DNA from: an uncultured Erysipelotrichaceae bacterium
GTDB lineage: Bacteria; Bacillota_I; Bacilli_A; Erysipelotrichales; Erysipelotrichaceae
Length of the DNA: 6,608 nt
NCBI GenBank assembly: GCA_937893115.1
Contig: CALBGK010000207.1
Coordinates: 1-6,608 of the forward strand
Direction of reading: 5' to 3'
Shown piece after piece: positions 1-6,608 of the stretch. Under the pieces are notes generated by a model. That model had not been told where the DNA came from. It saw nothing but the letters and a program-made list of their open reading frames with translations, and made no database searches. Each line of letters begins with the position of its first letter. Position 1 is the stretch's first letter. The position numbers were made by a program, and so were the translations under genes.

Positions 1-1
1 A

Positions 2-478
2 CATGATTATGTTTTTAAACAAATTCCAGTCATCATGTTGACAGCTAAGACTAGTGAATATGATAAGGTCTTAGGCTTAGATGAAGGAGCAGATGACTAT
101 GTCACTAAACCATTTGGCATTATGGAATTAGTAGCGAGGATAAAAGCGGTTTTACGTCGTTATCAAAAGCTAAATCAAGCCGAAGATATGCACTATAAAG
201 ATTTGTCTGTCTCATTCACTAAACATACAGTTAAAGTCAAAGATAAGAATATTGTCTTGACGAGAAAAGAATTTGATTTATTATGCTTACTCTTATCTAA
301 ACCAGAGAGATGTTTTTCTAGAGAAGAATTATTAGAAGCAGTATGGGGCTATGATTTTATCGATTCTTCAAGAACGGTCGATGTTCATATTCGTATGTTG
401 AGATCTAAGCTTGAAGAAGCCGGTGACTACATCAAGACGGTTAGAGGAGTGGGCTATAAAATAGGGGAAGAATTATGA
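2..478 (+). CDS. OmpR/PhoB-family response regulator, 5'-truncated by the window edge
   Basis: This is the DNA-binding partner of a two-component system, normally phosphorylated by the kinase encoded just downstream. The frame is open from base 2, so the ATG at 35 is an internal methionine and not the start. The visible 158 residues cover the end of the receiver domain and the whole effector domain. The receiver part has the switch threonine in PVIMLTAK (visible residues 9-16) and the invariant lysine in DDYVTKPF (Lys36). The first part of the domain, including the phospho-acceptor aspartate, lies outside the window. From about residue 75 to the end is a winged-helix domain of the Trans_reg_C type: LTRKEFDLL, then the recognition-helix region SSRTVDVHIRMLRSKLE, then the wing signature IKTVRGVGYK. 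The gene ends at TGA and overlaps the kinase start by 4 nt (ATGA). Family assignment is secure. Regulon and stimulus cannot be read from the sequence; PhoP- or WalR-like are the nearest styles. Confidence 0.95.
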   Translation, partial: HDYVFKQIPVIMLTAKTSEYDKVLGLDEGADDYVTKPFGIMELVARIKAVLRRYQKLNQAEDMHYKDLSVSFTKHTVKVKDKNIVLTRKEFDLLCLLLSKPERCFSREELLEAVWGYDFIDSSRTVDVHIRMLRSKLEEAGDYIKTVRGVGYKIGEEL

Positions 479-2139
479 CAAATAAGATATTTAAACATAT
501 CATTCTGTCAGTAGTAGCTTCTACGATTGTCATTATAGGGCTCTTTATGTCTGTTCTATATAATTATTTTGGTGATCAGATCAACAATATCCTCAAAAAT
601 GAGACCACATATCTCGTCCATGCCTATGAAAACGAAGGAATTAGTTATTTTGAATCATTGAATTCTCATGATAGAATTGCGCTGATTGATGCGGAAGGAA
701 ATGTTTTATACGATAATAGAAGTAGAGAAAATAATGATAATCATCTAAATAGAGAAGAAGTAATTGCGGCCTTGACTTATGGTGAGGGTTTTGCCACTAG
801 GCGCTCAGATACTATTGGACAAGAGAGTATTTATTATGCGACCTTGTTGAGTGATGGCAATATCCTTAGAGTTTCAACTACTAGGAAAACCATCTCATCT
901 TTATTATTAGGCATGTCTTCACATATCTTCTGGATTATTGTATTAGTGGTCATCATTGCCTTCTTATTGGCGAAAAGAGCTAGTGAGAAGATAGTCAAAC
1001 CTATCAATAGTATGGATATCAACCAAGATAAGATAGCTTGTTATCACGAATTACAGCCACTAGTAAATAAGATTCAGAGTCAAAATATTATCATCAATGA
1101 ACAGATTGGGGAACTTCGTAAACGAGCTGAAGAATTTACTTCTATCACTGAGAATATGCAAGAAGGTCTCATAGTGATCAATCGCAAAGCAGAAGTATTA
1201 TCTTTCAATAACAGTTCTATTCGCATCTTTAAGACACAGAATATTCAAGATAAACAAAGTGTTTTCCAATTCTATCATGCAACTAATTTTATCGATGCGG
1301 TCAATCTGGCTCTTGAGGAAAATAAGGTGCAGAATTTACGCATAGACTTAGATTATAAGGTCTATCAAATATTGATATCACCAGTCAATCAAAATGGTCT
1401 AGTCGAGGGTGCCGTAATCTTGATTCGCGATGTGACAGAAATTGAAAGACAAGAGAAGATGCGTCGTGAATTTAGTGCCAATGTATCGCATGAATTAAAG
1501 ACACCTCTAACTTCTATCTTAGGCTTTGCGGAAATAATGAAAAATGGCATGGTTGATAAAGAAGATGTCAAGGAGATAGCTAGCGATATCTATAATGAAG
1601 CTAATCGCTTGATCAATCTCATCAATGATACTATTCATCTATCATCTTTAGAAGATAATAATATCGCCATGTCGATGAGTGATTTTAAGTTGTCTGAATT
1701 AATAGAAGACATCTTCCATACACTTGATAAGTCAGCTAAGAAGATGAATATTGAACTTAGACATAAAGCTAATGATATTAGTTATCATGGCATAGAGAGT
1801 GTCGTTGAAGAAGTCATCTACAATCTTTGCGACAATGCGATTAGATACGGCAAAGAAAATGGTTATGTAGAAGTTAGTACGAGTGAAGATGAGGAAAATG
1901 TCATCATCAAGGTAGAAGATAATGGTATAGGTATACCTTATAGCGACCAATCGCGAGTATTTGAACGCTTTTATTGTGTCGATAAGTCTCATTCTAAGAG
2001 TTTAGGGGGAACTGGCCTAGGTTTATCTATTGTTAAACATGGAGTTCTTTTACATGGCGGTAATATTGTTTTGACATCAAAAGTCAATTTAGGCAGTACT
2101 TTTACTATCACATTGCCAAAAAAGAAAGATATAGAATAA
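475..2139 (+). CDS. PhoR/WalK-like membrane sensor histidine kinase
   Basis: A 554-residue kinase that autophosphorylates on histidine and passes phosphate to the upstream response regulator. Domains in order: TM1 about 8-30; an extracytoplasmic sensor loop about 31-147 containing a Cache/PAS-like strand pattern (IALIDAEGNVLYDN, 68-81; later YYATLLSDGNILRVS); TM2 about 150-167; a short, poorly conserved HAMP-like linker (KPIN near 175-178, ELQPL 192-196); a cytoplasmic PAS domain about 222-322; the HisKA H-box with SHELKTPL and phospho-acceptor His339; then the HATPase_c domain. That last domain has N-box NLCDNA (450-455), G1 box DNGIGIP (482-488), F box FERFY (496-500) and G2 box GGTGLGLS (511-518). 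All catalytic boxes are intact. The start is supported by AGGGGA at 463-468, 6 nt before the ATG, and the 4-nt overlap suggests translational coupling. The architecture matches phosphate (PhoR) or envelope (WalK) sensors, but the ligand is unknown, so no symbol is assigned. Confidence 0.95.
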   Translation: MTNKIFKHIILSVVASTIVIIGLFMSVLYNYFGDQINNILKNETTYLVHAYENEGISYFESLNSHDRIALIDAEGNVLYDNRSRENNDNHLNREEVIAALTYGEGFATRRSDTIGQESIYYATLLSDGNILRVSTTRKTISSLLLGMSSHIFWIIVLVVIIAFLLAKRASEKIVKPINSMDINQDKIACYHELQPLVNKIQSQNIIINEQIGELRKRAEEFTSITENMQEGLIVINRKAEVLSFNNSSIRIFKTQNIQDKQSVFQFYHATNFIDAVNLALEENKVQNLRIDLDYKVYQILISPVNQNGLVEGAVILIRDVTEIERQEKMRREFSANVSHELKTPLTSILGFAEIMKNGMVDKEDVKEIASDIYNEANRLINLINDTIHLSSLEDNNIAMSMSDFKLSELIEDIFHTLDKSAKKMNIELRHKANDISYHGIESVVEEVIYNLCDNAIRYGKENGYVEVSTSEDEENVIIKVEDNGIGIPYSDQSRVFERFYCVDKSHSKSLGGTGLGLSIVKHGVLLHGGNIVLTSKVNLGSTFTITLPKKKDIE

Positions 2140-2140
2140 G

Positions 2141-2185
2141 AAAAAATAGTAATAGTTAGATAGTTTGATAGCTATTACTTTTTTT
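2141..2185 (+). terminator. Rho-independent terminator after the two-component operon
   Basis: An 11-bp stem is formed by 2148-2158 (AGTAATAGTTA) and 2169-2179 (TAGCTATTACT). It contains one G-U wobble and has a 10-nt loop at 2159-2168. The stem runs directly into seven T residues at 2179-2185. It begins 8 nt after the kinase stop codon, the expected place for an operon end. An A-run at 2141-2146 could pair with the T-run and would also give a T-tract on the opposite strand, although no convergent gene is visible. The stem is AU-rich, so some read-through into the glg operon is possible. Confidence 0.85.
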
Positions 2186-2205
2186 AAAATGAAGTCTTGA
2201 TAGAT

Positions 2206-2219
2206 TGAAAGGGCTTTCT
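2206..2219 (+). promoter_or_regulatory. Candidate CcpA cre-like operator
   Basis: The 14 bases TGAAAGGGCTTTCT fit the Bacillota catabolite-response consensus TGWAARCGYTWWCW at every position except one: the first base of the central CG is G. The half-sites GAAAG (2207-2211) and CTTTC (2214-2218) are perfect inverted repeats. The site overlaps the proposed -35 of the glgC promoter by 4 bases, where a bound repressor would block RNA polymerase. The two outer flanks TAGATT (2201-2206) and AATCTA (2224-2229) are also complementary, so the dyad may belong to a different repressor or to an RNA hairpin. Functional assignment is inference; the central CG step matters for CcpA binding and is imperfect here. 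Confidence 0.45.
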
Positions 2220-2243
2220 CATTAATCTAAAAATGTGTATAAT
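2216..2243 (+). promoter_or_regulatory. Probable sigma-A-type promoter of the glgCDAB operon
   Basis: A perfect -10 hexamer TATAAT lies at 2238-2243. The best-placed -35 is TTCTCA at 2216-2221, matching TTGACA at four of six positions with a 16-bp spacer. A better -35 match, TTGAAA at 2205-2210, is too far away (27 bp) to serve this -10. Transcription would start near 2249-2251, giving a leader of about 30 nt before glgC. The weak -35 is consistent with a regulated promoter. It lies downstream of the terminator, in the only sizeable gap of the window. Confidence 0.7.
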
Positions 2244-2265
2244 GAAAATATAAAGGGAGTAAAGT

Positions 2266-2270
2266 AGGGG
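2266..2270 (+). promoter_or_regulatory. Ribosome binding site of glgC
   Basis: AGGGG lies 9 nt before the ATG at 2280 and fixes that start. A second purine-rich stretch, AGGGAG at 2254-2259, is 20 nt upstream, too far for normal initiation at 2280. An out-of-frame ATG at 2275 opens a two-codon frame (ATG ATA TGA) whose stop overlaps the glgC start codon. The spacing favours 2280 as the productive start. Confidence 0.7.
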
Positions 2271-2279
2271 AATAATGAT

Positions 2280-3428
2280 ATGAAACAAAGAAAAATGGTA
2301 GCTATGATTCTTGCTGGAGGTCGTGGCTCTCGACTTTTTGACTTGACTAAAAAGGTAGCTAAACCAGCTGTTCACTTTGGTGGTAAATATCGCATCATCG
2401 ATTTTGCCTTATCCAATTGTGCTAACTCCTATATTTCTACGGTGGGAGTACTTGTCCAATATGAGTCAGTATTACTAAACTCATATGTTGCCCGTGATCA
2501 TCTTTGGGGCTTAGACAGTGCTGGTGGTGGTGTTTATGTCCTTCCGCCTAGAGAAAAGGATGATACTGGTTTTGGTCTATATCAGGGTACGGCGGATGCT
2601 ATTTCGCAAAATCTCGACTTCTTAGACCAAGAAGAGGCTGACTACGTTTTAGTATTGTCAGGTGACCATATCTATAAGATGAATTATGAAAAGATGTTAA
2701 AGAAACATATCGAGACAGGAGCTGACGCAACTATTGCTGTCATTAAGGTTCCAATGCGTGAAGCTAGCCGTTTCGGTATTATGAATTGTGATGAAAATGA
2801 TAATATAATCGACTTTGAAGAAAAGCCTGCAAAACCTAAATCTGATCTTGCTAGCATGGGTATATATATCTATAGCTATAAAACACTTAGAAAATACTTA
2901 GTTGAAGATGCTAAGAATCCAGATTCTAGCCATGACTTTGGTAAGGATATCATTCCTGCTTATTTGCGTGATGGTTTAAAATTACAAGCTTATCGTTTTG
3001 ATGGCTATTGGAAGGATGTCGGAACCGTCGATAGCCTTTGGGAAGCTAATATAGACTTATTAGACCACAGTTCTAAGTTAGATTTATTTGATCCTAGTTG
3101 GAAGATTTATACTGATGATGCCAATACATGCCCACAATATATAGGTGAAAATGCCAAGATTAATAATGCCTATATCACTCAGGGTTGTATTGTTGATGGT
3201 GAAGTTATTCACTCTGTCTTATTTACCGACGCTGAAGTTAAAGCTGATGCCAAGGTCATCGATTCAGTTGTCATGAATGGCGCTACTGTTGGTAAGGGTG
3301 CCAAGATTACTAGATGTTTGGTGATGGATGATGTCAAGATTCCTGATGGCATGGTACTAGGTGATAAGGATTCAGAGAAAATATTATTAGTTACTAGACA
3401 AGTCGTTAGTAAGGCAGGTGAAAAATAA
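2280..3428 (+). CDS. glgC: Glucose-1-phosphate adenylyltransferase (ADP-glucose pyrophosphorylase), catalytic subunit GlgC
   Basis: Makes ADP-glucose and pyrophosphate from ATP and glucose-1-phosphate, the committed step of cytosolic bacterial glycogen synthesis. The 382-residue protein has an N-terminal nucleotidyltransferase domain. It carries the nucleotide loop LAGGRGSRL (11-19), [20 protein letters not shown] (28-47), the YQGTADA substrate loop (101-107), SGDHIYK with the catalytic aspartate at Asp129 (E. coli Asp142), and FEEKP with the glucose-1-phosphate lysine at Lys182 (E. coli Lys195). [11 protein letters not shown] (216-226) and YWKDVGT (243-249) follow. A C-terminal left-handed beta-helix (about 285-365) shows hexapeptide-like repeats. 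It is shorter than E. coli GlgC (431 aa), mainly at the N-terminus and in loops, as usual in Bacillota. Lys25 aligns with E. coli Lys39 of the fructose-1,6-bisphosphate site, but the neighbouring Arg is Val, so E. coli-like activation should not be assumed. All motifs expected of an active subunit are present. It leads an operon with glgD, overlapping it by 1 nt. Confidence 0.97.
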   Translation: MKQRKMVAMILAGGRGSRLFDLTKKVAKPAVHFGGKYRIIDFALSNCANSYISTVGVLVQYESVLLNSYVARDHLWGLDSAGGGVYVLPPREKDDTGFGLYQGTADAISQNLDFLDQEEADYVLVLSGDHIYKMNYEKMLKKHIETGADATIAVIKVPMREASRFGIMNCDENDNIIDFEEKPAKPKSDLASMGIYIYSYKTLRKYLVEDAKNPDSSHDFGKDIIPAYLRDGLKLQAYRFDGYWKDVGTVDSLWEANIDLLDHSSKLDLFDPSWKIYTDDANTCPQYIGENAKINNAYITQGCIVDGEVIHSVLFTDAEVKADAKVIDSVVMNGATVGKGAKITRCLVMDDVKIPDGMVLGDKDSEKILLVTRQVVSKAGEK

Positions 3429-4540
3429 TGTCTAAGGTTTTAGGTATCTTAAATTTTGAATCTAGTGAAGCTACAGTTGGTGGTTTAAGTGATTTTAGAA
3501 CAATTAGTGCCGTAAGTTTCTTGGGAAGATATCGTATCATGGACTTCATGATGTCTAATTTTACCAATTCCAAGATCGACGATATTCAAATCTATATCAA
3601 AAATTTCCCACGTTCAATTATTGAACATGTCCAACGTACTAATTACAATATTAACTCTAAACGTGGACGCATCCATATCCTTCATGGTGAAAAGCCATTC
3701 TTGAGCGATTTTTATAATAATGATGTTGCTTCCTTTGCAGCTAATATGCAATATATTGAAGATAGTAGTGCTTCATATGTCATTGTTGCTCCATCACACT
3801 TCGTCTATATCCAAGACTTCAGTGAGATGCTAGAATATCATATTGCCAACAATAATGACATTACTATTCTCTATCAAAATTGTAGTAATGCCAAAGAGAA
3901 TTTTATCATGTGTGATAGTTTGGCTCTCGACAGTGATAAATATGTCACTGGTTTTGCGACTAATATGGGTAAGTATAAGAGCCGTGATATCTCTTTAGAG
4001 TGCTATTGTTTATCTAAGAGCTTATTTATTAAATTAGTCAAGAGAGCTCAAGAGACATCAAGCTTATTCTGGTTTAAGAATGTCATCGCTGACTGCATCG
4101 ACGAGTTAAAGGTTCAAGCTTATCAACATCGCGGTTATGCTTCTTGCATCAACTCATTAAAGGCTTACTATGATACTAGTATGCAGATGCATGAAAAGAA
4201 AGAGTTACATGAGATGATATCTGATGAGTGGCCAATTTATACGATGACTAACGATTCATGCCCTACTCTTTATCGCAATGATGGAGCAGCAACTAATTCT
4301 ATTGTCGGTAATGGTTGCGTGATAGAAGGCACAGTTATCAATAGTGTCATTGGCCGAGGAGTTGTAATTAAAGAAGGTTCTGTAATTAAGGATTCTGTTA
4401 TTTTACCAGGAGCCTTCATCAATAAAGATGTACACATTGAAAATGCCATCGTCGACCGTTATGCCATTGTCACTCATGTCAAGGAGATTAAGGGTACTAA
4501 AGAAAATCCTGCTTATGTAAAAAGAAGGGATAGAATCTGA
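3428..4540 (+). CDS. glgD: GlgD, non-canonical subunit of ADP-glucose pyrophosphorylase
   Basis: A 370-residue paralogue of GlgC that in Bacillota forms a hetero-oligomer with it and alters its activity. Homology is clear from FLGRYRIMDFMMSNFTNS (31-48), which parallels the [15 protein letters not shown] segment of GlgC, and from the matching C-terminal beta-helix with hexapeptide-like repeats (about 285-350; for example VGNGCVIEGTVINSVIG). The catalytic signatures are lost. The glycine-rich GGRGSRL loop is replaced by a sequence around NFESSEATVGGLSDF (9-23). The SGDH motif is replaced by APSHF (121-125), with His124 aligning to the catalytic Asp129 of GlgC. The YWKDVGT segment reads RGYASCINS (235-243). 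Little or no catalysis alone is therefore expected. The ATG overlaps the glgC stop by 1 nt (TAATG); AGGTG at 3416-3420 is the likely ribosome site with a 7-nt spacer. Identity as GlgD is strongly supported by degeneracy plus position. Confidence 0.95.
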   Translation: MSKVLGILNFESSEATVGGLSDFRTISAVSFLGRYRIMDFMMSNFTNSKIDDIQIYIKNFPRSIIEHVQRTNYNINSKRGRIHILHGEKPFLSDFYNNDVASFAANMQYIEDSSASYVIVAPSHFVYIQDFSEMLEYHIANNNDITILYQNCSNAKENFIMCDSLALDSDKYVTGFATNMGKYKSRDISLECYCLSKSLFIKLVKRAQETSSLFWFKNVIADCIDELKVQAYQHRGYASCINSLKAYYDTSMQMHEKKELHEMISDEWPIYTMTNDSCPTLYRNDGAATNSIVGNGCVIEGTVINSVIGRGVVIKEGSVIKDSVILPGAFINKDVHIENAIVDRYAIVTHVKEIKGTKENPAYVKRRDRI

Positions 4541-5982
4541 TGAGTACAAAATTATTATTTGTCAGTTTTGAATCATTGCCTTTTGTCAAGACCGGAGGAT
4601 TGGCTGATGTCGTCTATGCCCTTCCAAAAGCAATAGACAAGAGAAAGTATGAAGTGCGTGTCGTAATGCCTCTTTTCAAAGTGATTAAGGAACACTACTA
4701 TGATGGACTTACATATCTTGACCATATCTATGTGCACAGCGGTATGATTAATGAAGAAGCTAATGTCTATTCCTATGTGAATGAAGGAATAGAATATCTA
4801 TTTATCGAAAATGATACCTTCTTTAATCGTGATGGAGTCTATGGTTATGACGACGATGCCGCAAGATTTTCTTTCTTTAATGTTGCTGTCTTAGAGATGA
4901 TGATTAAATTAGATTATTATCCTGATATCTGTCATGAGCATGATTATCATACAGGTGTTTTACCTGCTCTATGTAAGATTAGATATAATGCGATAGAGAA
5001 CATTCGTCGCATTAAACATATTTTTACTATTCATAACTTAGCTTATCAAGGCGTCTATGACAAGAAGATATTATTTGACCTTTTAGCCTTTGAATATCGC
5101 TATTATGAAGATGGTTCTTTGCGTTTTAATGATTGTTGTAACTTCATGAAGATAGCTATTGTCTATGCTGATATTGTCACAACTGTCTCCAAGACCTATG
5201 CCTATGAGATACAAACTGGCGAGTATGGTGAAAATCTCGATGTCATCTTACAATATCGTCGCGAAGACTTATATGGTATTGTCAATGGTATAGACACCGA
5301 TTTATTTAATCCATCAACTGACAATATAGCTAAGAATTATACTATCAAGACTGTCAAGGAGCGCAAGGTTGAAAACAAGCGTTCTCTACAATATGAACTT
5401 GGACTGGAAGACAAGCCAGATACCTTACTTGTAGGTATGATCTCTCGTTTGACTTGGCAAAAGGGACTTGATTTATTAGTTAATGCCCTACCTAGAATCT
5501 TACATCGTGATGTACAGGTTGCGATACTAGGAAGTGGCGAATCACGATATGAGTACGCTTTAAAAATGATGGAAGAGCGTTATAAACATAAGGCTGTCTA
5601 CTATTGTGGCTACAACGAAGCTTTGGCTCATCGCATGTATGCTGGGCTTGATATGCTCATCATGCCATCACTATTTGAACCATGTGGTATCTCGCAACTT
5701 GTAGCTATGCGCTATGGAACATTACCTCTAGTTAGAGAGACTGGTGGTTTAAAAGATACAGTAGAACCATTAAATGAATATGCTAAGACAGGTAGAGGCT
5801 TTAGCTTTGGACCATTTGATCAATATGCCTTTGACCATGTCTTTGATTATGCTTATGATCAATACTACTATCATAAAGATAATTGGGATATGTTGATACA
5901 TAATGCTATGTCATACGATGTGAGCTTTAAAACATCAGCTAGAGAATATGAAAATCTCTATCAAAAATTATTAGAAAGATAG
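4540..5982 (+). CDS. glgA: Glycogen (starch) synthase GlgA, ADP-glucose-dependent, GT5 family
   Basis: Transfers glucose from ADP-glucose to the non-reducing end of an alpha-1,4-glucan in the cytosol. The 480-residue length is that of the family (E. coli 477). The N-terminal Rossmann domain opens with FVSFESLPFVKTGGLADVV (7-25), whose KTGGL loop (17-21) binds ADP-glucose. It continues with the HEHDYHTG motif (132-139) and TIHNLAYQG (163-171). The hinge region has GIVNGID (246-252) and FNP (256-258). The C-terminal domain has ISRLTWQKGLDL (301-312), with Arg304 and Lys309 matching the conserved substrate-binding pair. It also has LFEPCGISQL with Glu380 as the conserved acidic residue, then RYGTLPLVRETGGLKDTV (391-408). 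HDYH replaces the usual HDWH, a mild aromatic change. The ATG overlaps the glgD stop by 1 nt (TGATG); AAGGGA at 4525-4530 gives a 9-nt spacer. The product of GlgC/GlgD is its substrate. Confidence 0.97.
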   Translation: MSTKLLFVSFESLPFVKTGGLADVVYALPKAIDKRKYEVRVVMPLFKVIKEHYYDGLTYLDHIYVHSGMINEEANVYSYVNEGIEYLFIENDTFFNRDGVYGYDDDAARFSFFNVAVLEMMIKLDYYPDICHEHDYHTGVLPALCKIRYNAIENIRRIKHIFTIHNLAYQGVYDKKILFDLLAFEYRYYEDGSLRFNDCCNFMKIAIVYADIVTTVSKTYAYEIQTGEYGENLDVILQYRREDLYGIVNGIDTDLFNPSTDNIAKNYTIKTVKERKVENKRSLQYELGLEDKPDTLLVGMISRLTWQKGLDLLVNALPRILHRDVQVAILGSGESRYEYALKMMEERYKHKAVYYCGYNEALAHRMYAGLDMLIMPSLFEPCGISQLVAMRYGTLPLVRETGGLKDTVEPLNEYAKTGRGFSFGPFDQYAFDHVFDYAYDQYYYHKDNWDMLIHNAMSYDVSFKTSAREYENLYQKLLER

Positions 5983-5983
5983 C

Positions 5984-6608
5984 ATGAAGAATTACGACAA
6001 GTTTTTTGCGGGAGAAGAATTAGAAGCCTATAAATTATTTGGAGCTCATAAATACGGAAGTGGGGTTGAATTCATCTTGTGGGCACCCCATGCCTATAAG
6101 GTTGAAGTGATATCCTCTTTTGATAATTGGAGCAAAGCGCATCCTATGGATAAGGTTGATTTTAGAGGTATTTGGTATCTCTATATCGACAATATCGAAT
6201 TTATCTATAGCTATCGTTATCGCATCTATAAAGATGAATTTACTTATCACGATAAGATAGACCCATATGCCCTATATAGTGAGCTAAGGCCTGAGACTGC
6301 TTCGTGTATGTACGATTTAGACTATTATAAGTTTGATGATTATTATTATATGAACGATAGGCGTTTAAATTACGATGAAGCAATCAATATCTATGAAGTG
6401 CATTTAAATGGCTTTAAAAAGGGTGAAAAGGGCTTATATAGCTATAGACAAGCCAAGGATGAACTACTTCCATATGTGCTTGAAAATGGTTTTACCCACA
6501 TCGAATTAATGCCTTTATTTGAACATCCATTTGATGGCTCATGGGGCTATCAAGCGACTGGTTTTTTTAGTGCTACTTCGCGATATGGTACTCCTTATGA
6601 CTTGATGG
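5984..6608 (+). CDS. glgB: 1,4-alpha-glucan branching enzyme GlgB, N-terminal 208 codons, truncated by the window edge
   Basis: Cuts alpha-1,4 chains and rejoins them as alpha-1,6 branches on the glucan made by GlgA. The ATG lies one base after the glgA stop. The frame stays open to the window end, with only 208 codons visible out of a usual 600-750. The N-terminal CBM48 module is recognisable: LFGAHKYGSGVEFILWAPHA (18-37), SSFDNW (44-49), GIWYLYI (62-68), then DPYALYSELRPETAS (93-107). The start of the GH13 catalytic domain follows: IYEVHL (136-141), LLPYVLENGFTHIELMP (161-177) and the branching-enzyme hallmark EHPFDGSWGYQATG (180-193), then SRYGTPYD (199-206). The catalytic Asp, Glu and Asp lie beyond the edge. 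The protein begins directly before CBM48 and lacks the extra N1 module of E. coli GlgB. The usual HLGSW reads HLNGF. The ribosome site is weak (AGAAAG at 5973-5978), so coupling to glgA translation is likely. Confidence 0.95.
   Translation, partial: MKNYDKFFAGEELEAYKLFGAHKYGSGVEFILWAPHAYKVEVISSFDNWSKAHPMDKVDFRGIWYLYIDNIEFIYSYRYRIYKDEFTYHDKIDPYALYSELRPETASCMYDLDYYKFDDYYYMNDRRLNYDEAINIYEVHLNGFKKGEKGLYSYRQAKDELLPYVLENGFTHIELMPLFEHPFDGSWGYQATGFFSATSRYGTPYDLM

Noticed and set aside
35..37. ATG as the start of the response regulator
   Set aside because: The frame is open upstream to base 2 and encodes typical receiver sequence (IPVIMLTAK) across this methionine, so the gene begins outside the window.
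834..1022. Minus-strand 62-codon open frame inside the kinase gene
   Set aside because: It is antisense to a well-conserved coding region, has no recognisable motif, and is explained by codon composition of the kinase.
1389..1571. Minus-strand 60-codon open frame inside the kinase gene
   Set aside because: It lies opposite the PAS/H-box coding sequence and resembles no known protein.
1732..1992. Minus-strand 86-codon open frame in the ATPase domain of the kinase
   Set aside because: It is antisense to the invariant N, G1 and F boxes, and its hydrophobic composition follows from the complementary strand.
2205..2210. TTGAAA as a -35 element for the TATAAT at 2238
   Set aside because: The spacer would be 27 bp, well outside the usual 16-18 bp; TTCTCA at 2216-2221 is better placed although weaker.
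2244..2279. Riboswitch or leader attenuator ahead of glgC
   Set aside because: The predicted leader is only about 30 nt, too short for a known aptamer, and no hairpin was found downstream of the -10.
2184..2375. Minus-strand 63-codon open frame spanning the intergenic gap and glgC start
   Set aside because: Half of it is antisense to the conserved GlgC nucleotide loop and the rest crosses the terminator, cre-like site and promoter. No domain is recognisable.
6035..6250. Minus-strand 71-codon open frame opposite the end of the window
   Set aside because: It is the complement of the CBM48 module of glgB, which is the real gene here.

Overview
The window is AT-rich chromosomal DNA with every gene on the + strand, packed with overlapping or nearly touching start and stop codons. 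It looks like a low-GC Bacillota (Firmicutes) genome. The evidence is the separate GlgC and GlgD subunits, which are typical of that phylum, the purine-rich Shine-Dalgarno sequences, and a PhoP/PhoR-type two-component pair. TGA is a genuine stop here: the response regulator and glgD both end on it, and tryptophans are encoded by TGG. This excludes the Mycoplasma-type code. A clostridial or erysipelotrichial gut-type organism is plausible, but that is a guess from protein style and not a demonstrated placement.

Layout. Positions 2-478 hold the C-terminal two thirds of an OmpR/PhoB-family response regulator, cut by the left edge. It overlaps by 4 nt a complete sensor histidine kinase (475-2139). 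A rho-independent terminator (2141-2185) closes that operon. The short intergenic region (2140-2279) then carries an inverted repeat resembling a CcpA catabolite-response element (2206-2219), a sigma-A-like promoter (2216-2243) and a Shine-Dalgarno sequence for the next operon.

The second operon is for glycogen synthesis: glgC (2280-3428), glgD (3428-4540), glgA (4540-5982) and the first 208 codons of glgB (5984 to the right edge). GlgC makes ADP-glucose from glucose-1-phosphate and ATP. GlgD is a paralogous subunit whose catalytic signatures have decayed, so it is probably a structural or regulatory partner of GlgC. GlgA polymerises ADP-glucose into alpha-1,4-glucan and GlgB adds alpha-1,6 branches. 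The first three junctions overlap or abut so closely that translational coupling is likely.

This is a recognisable operon pair and I see no undescribed system in it. The points most worth checking are the cre-like operator next to the glgC promoter, the degenerate catalytic site of GlgD, and whether the adjacent two-component system has anything to do with glycogen metabolism. No RNA genes, CRISPR arrays, mobile elements or long repeats were recognised.
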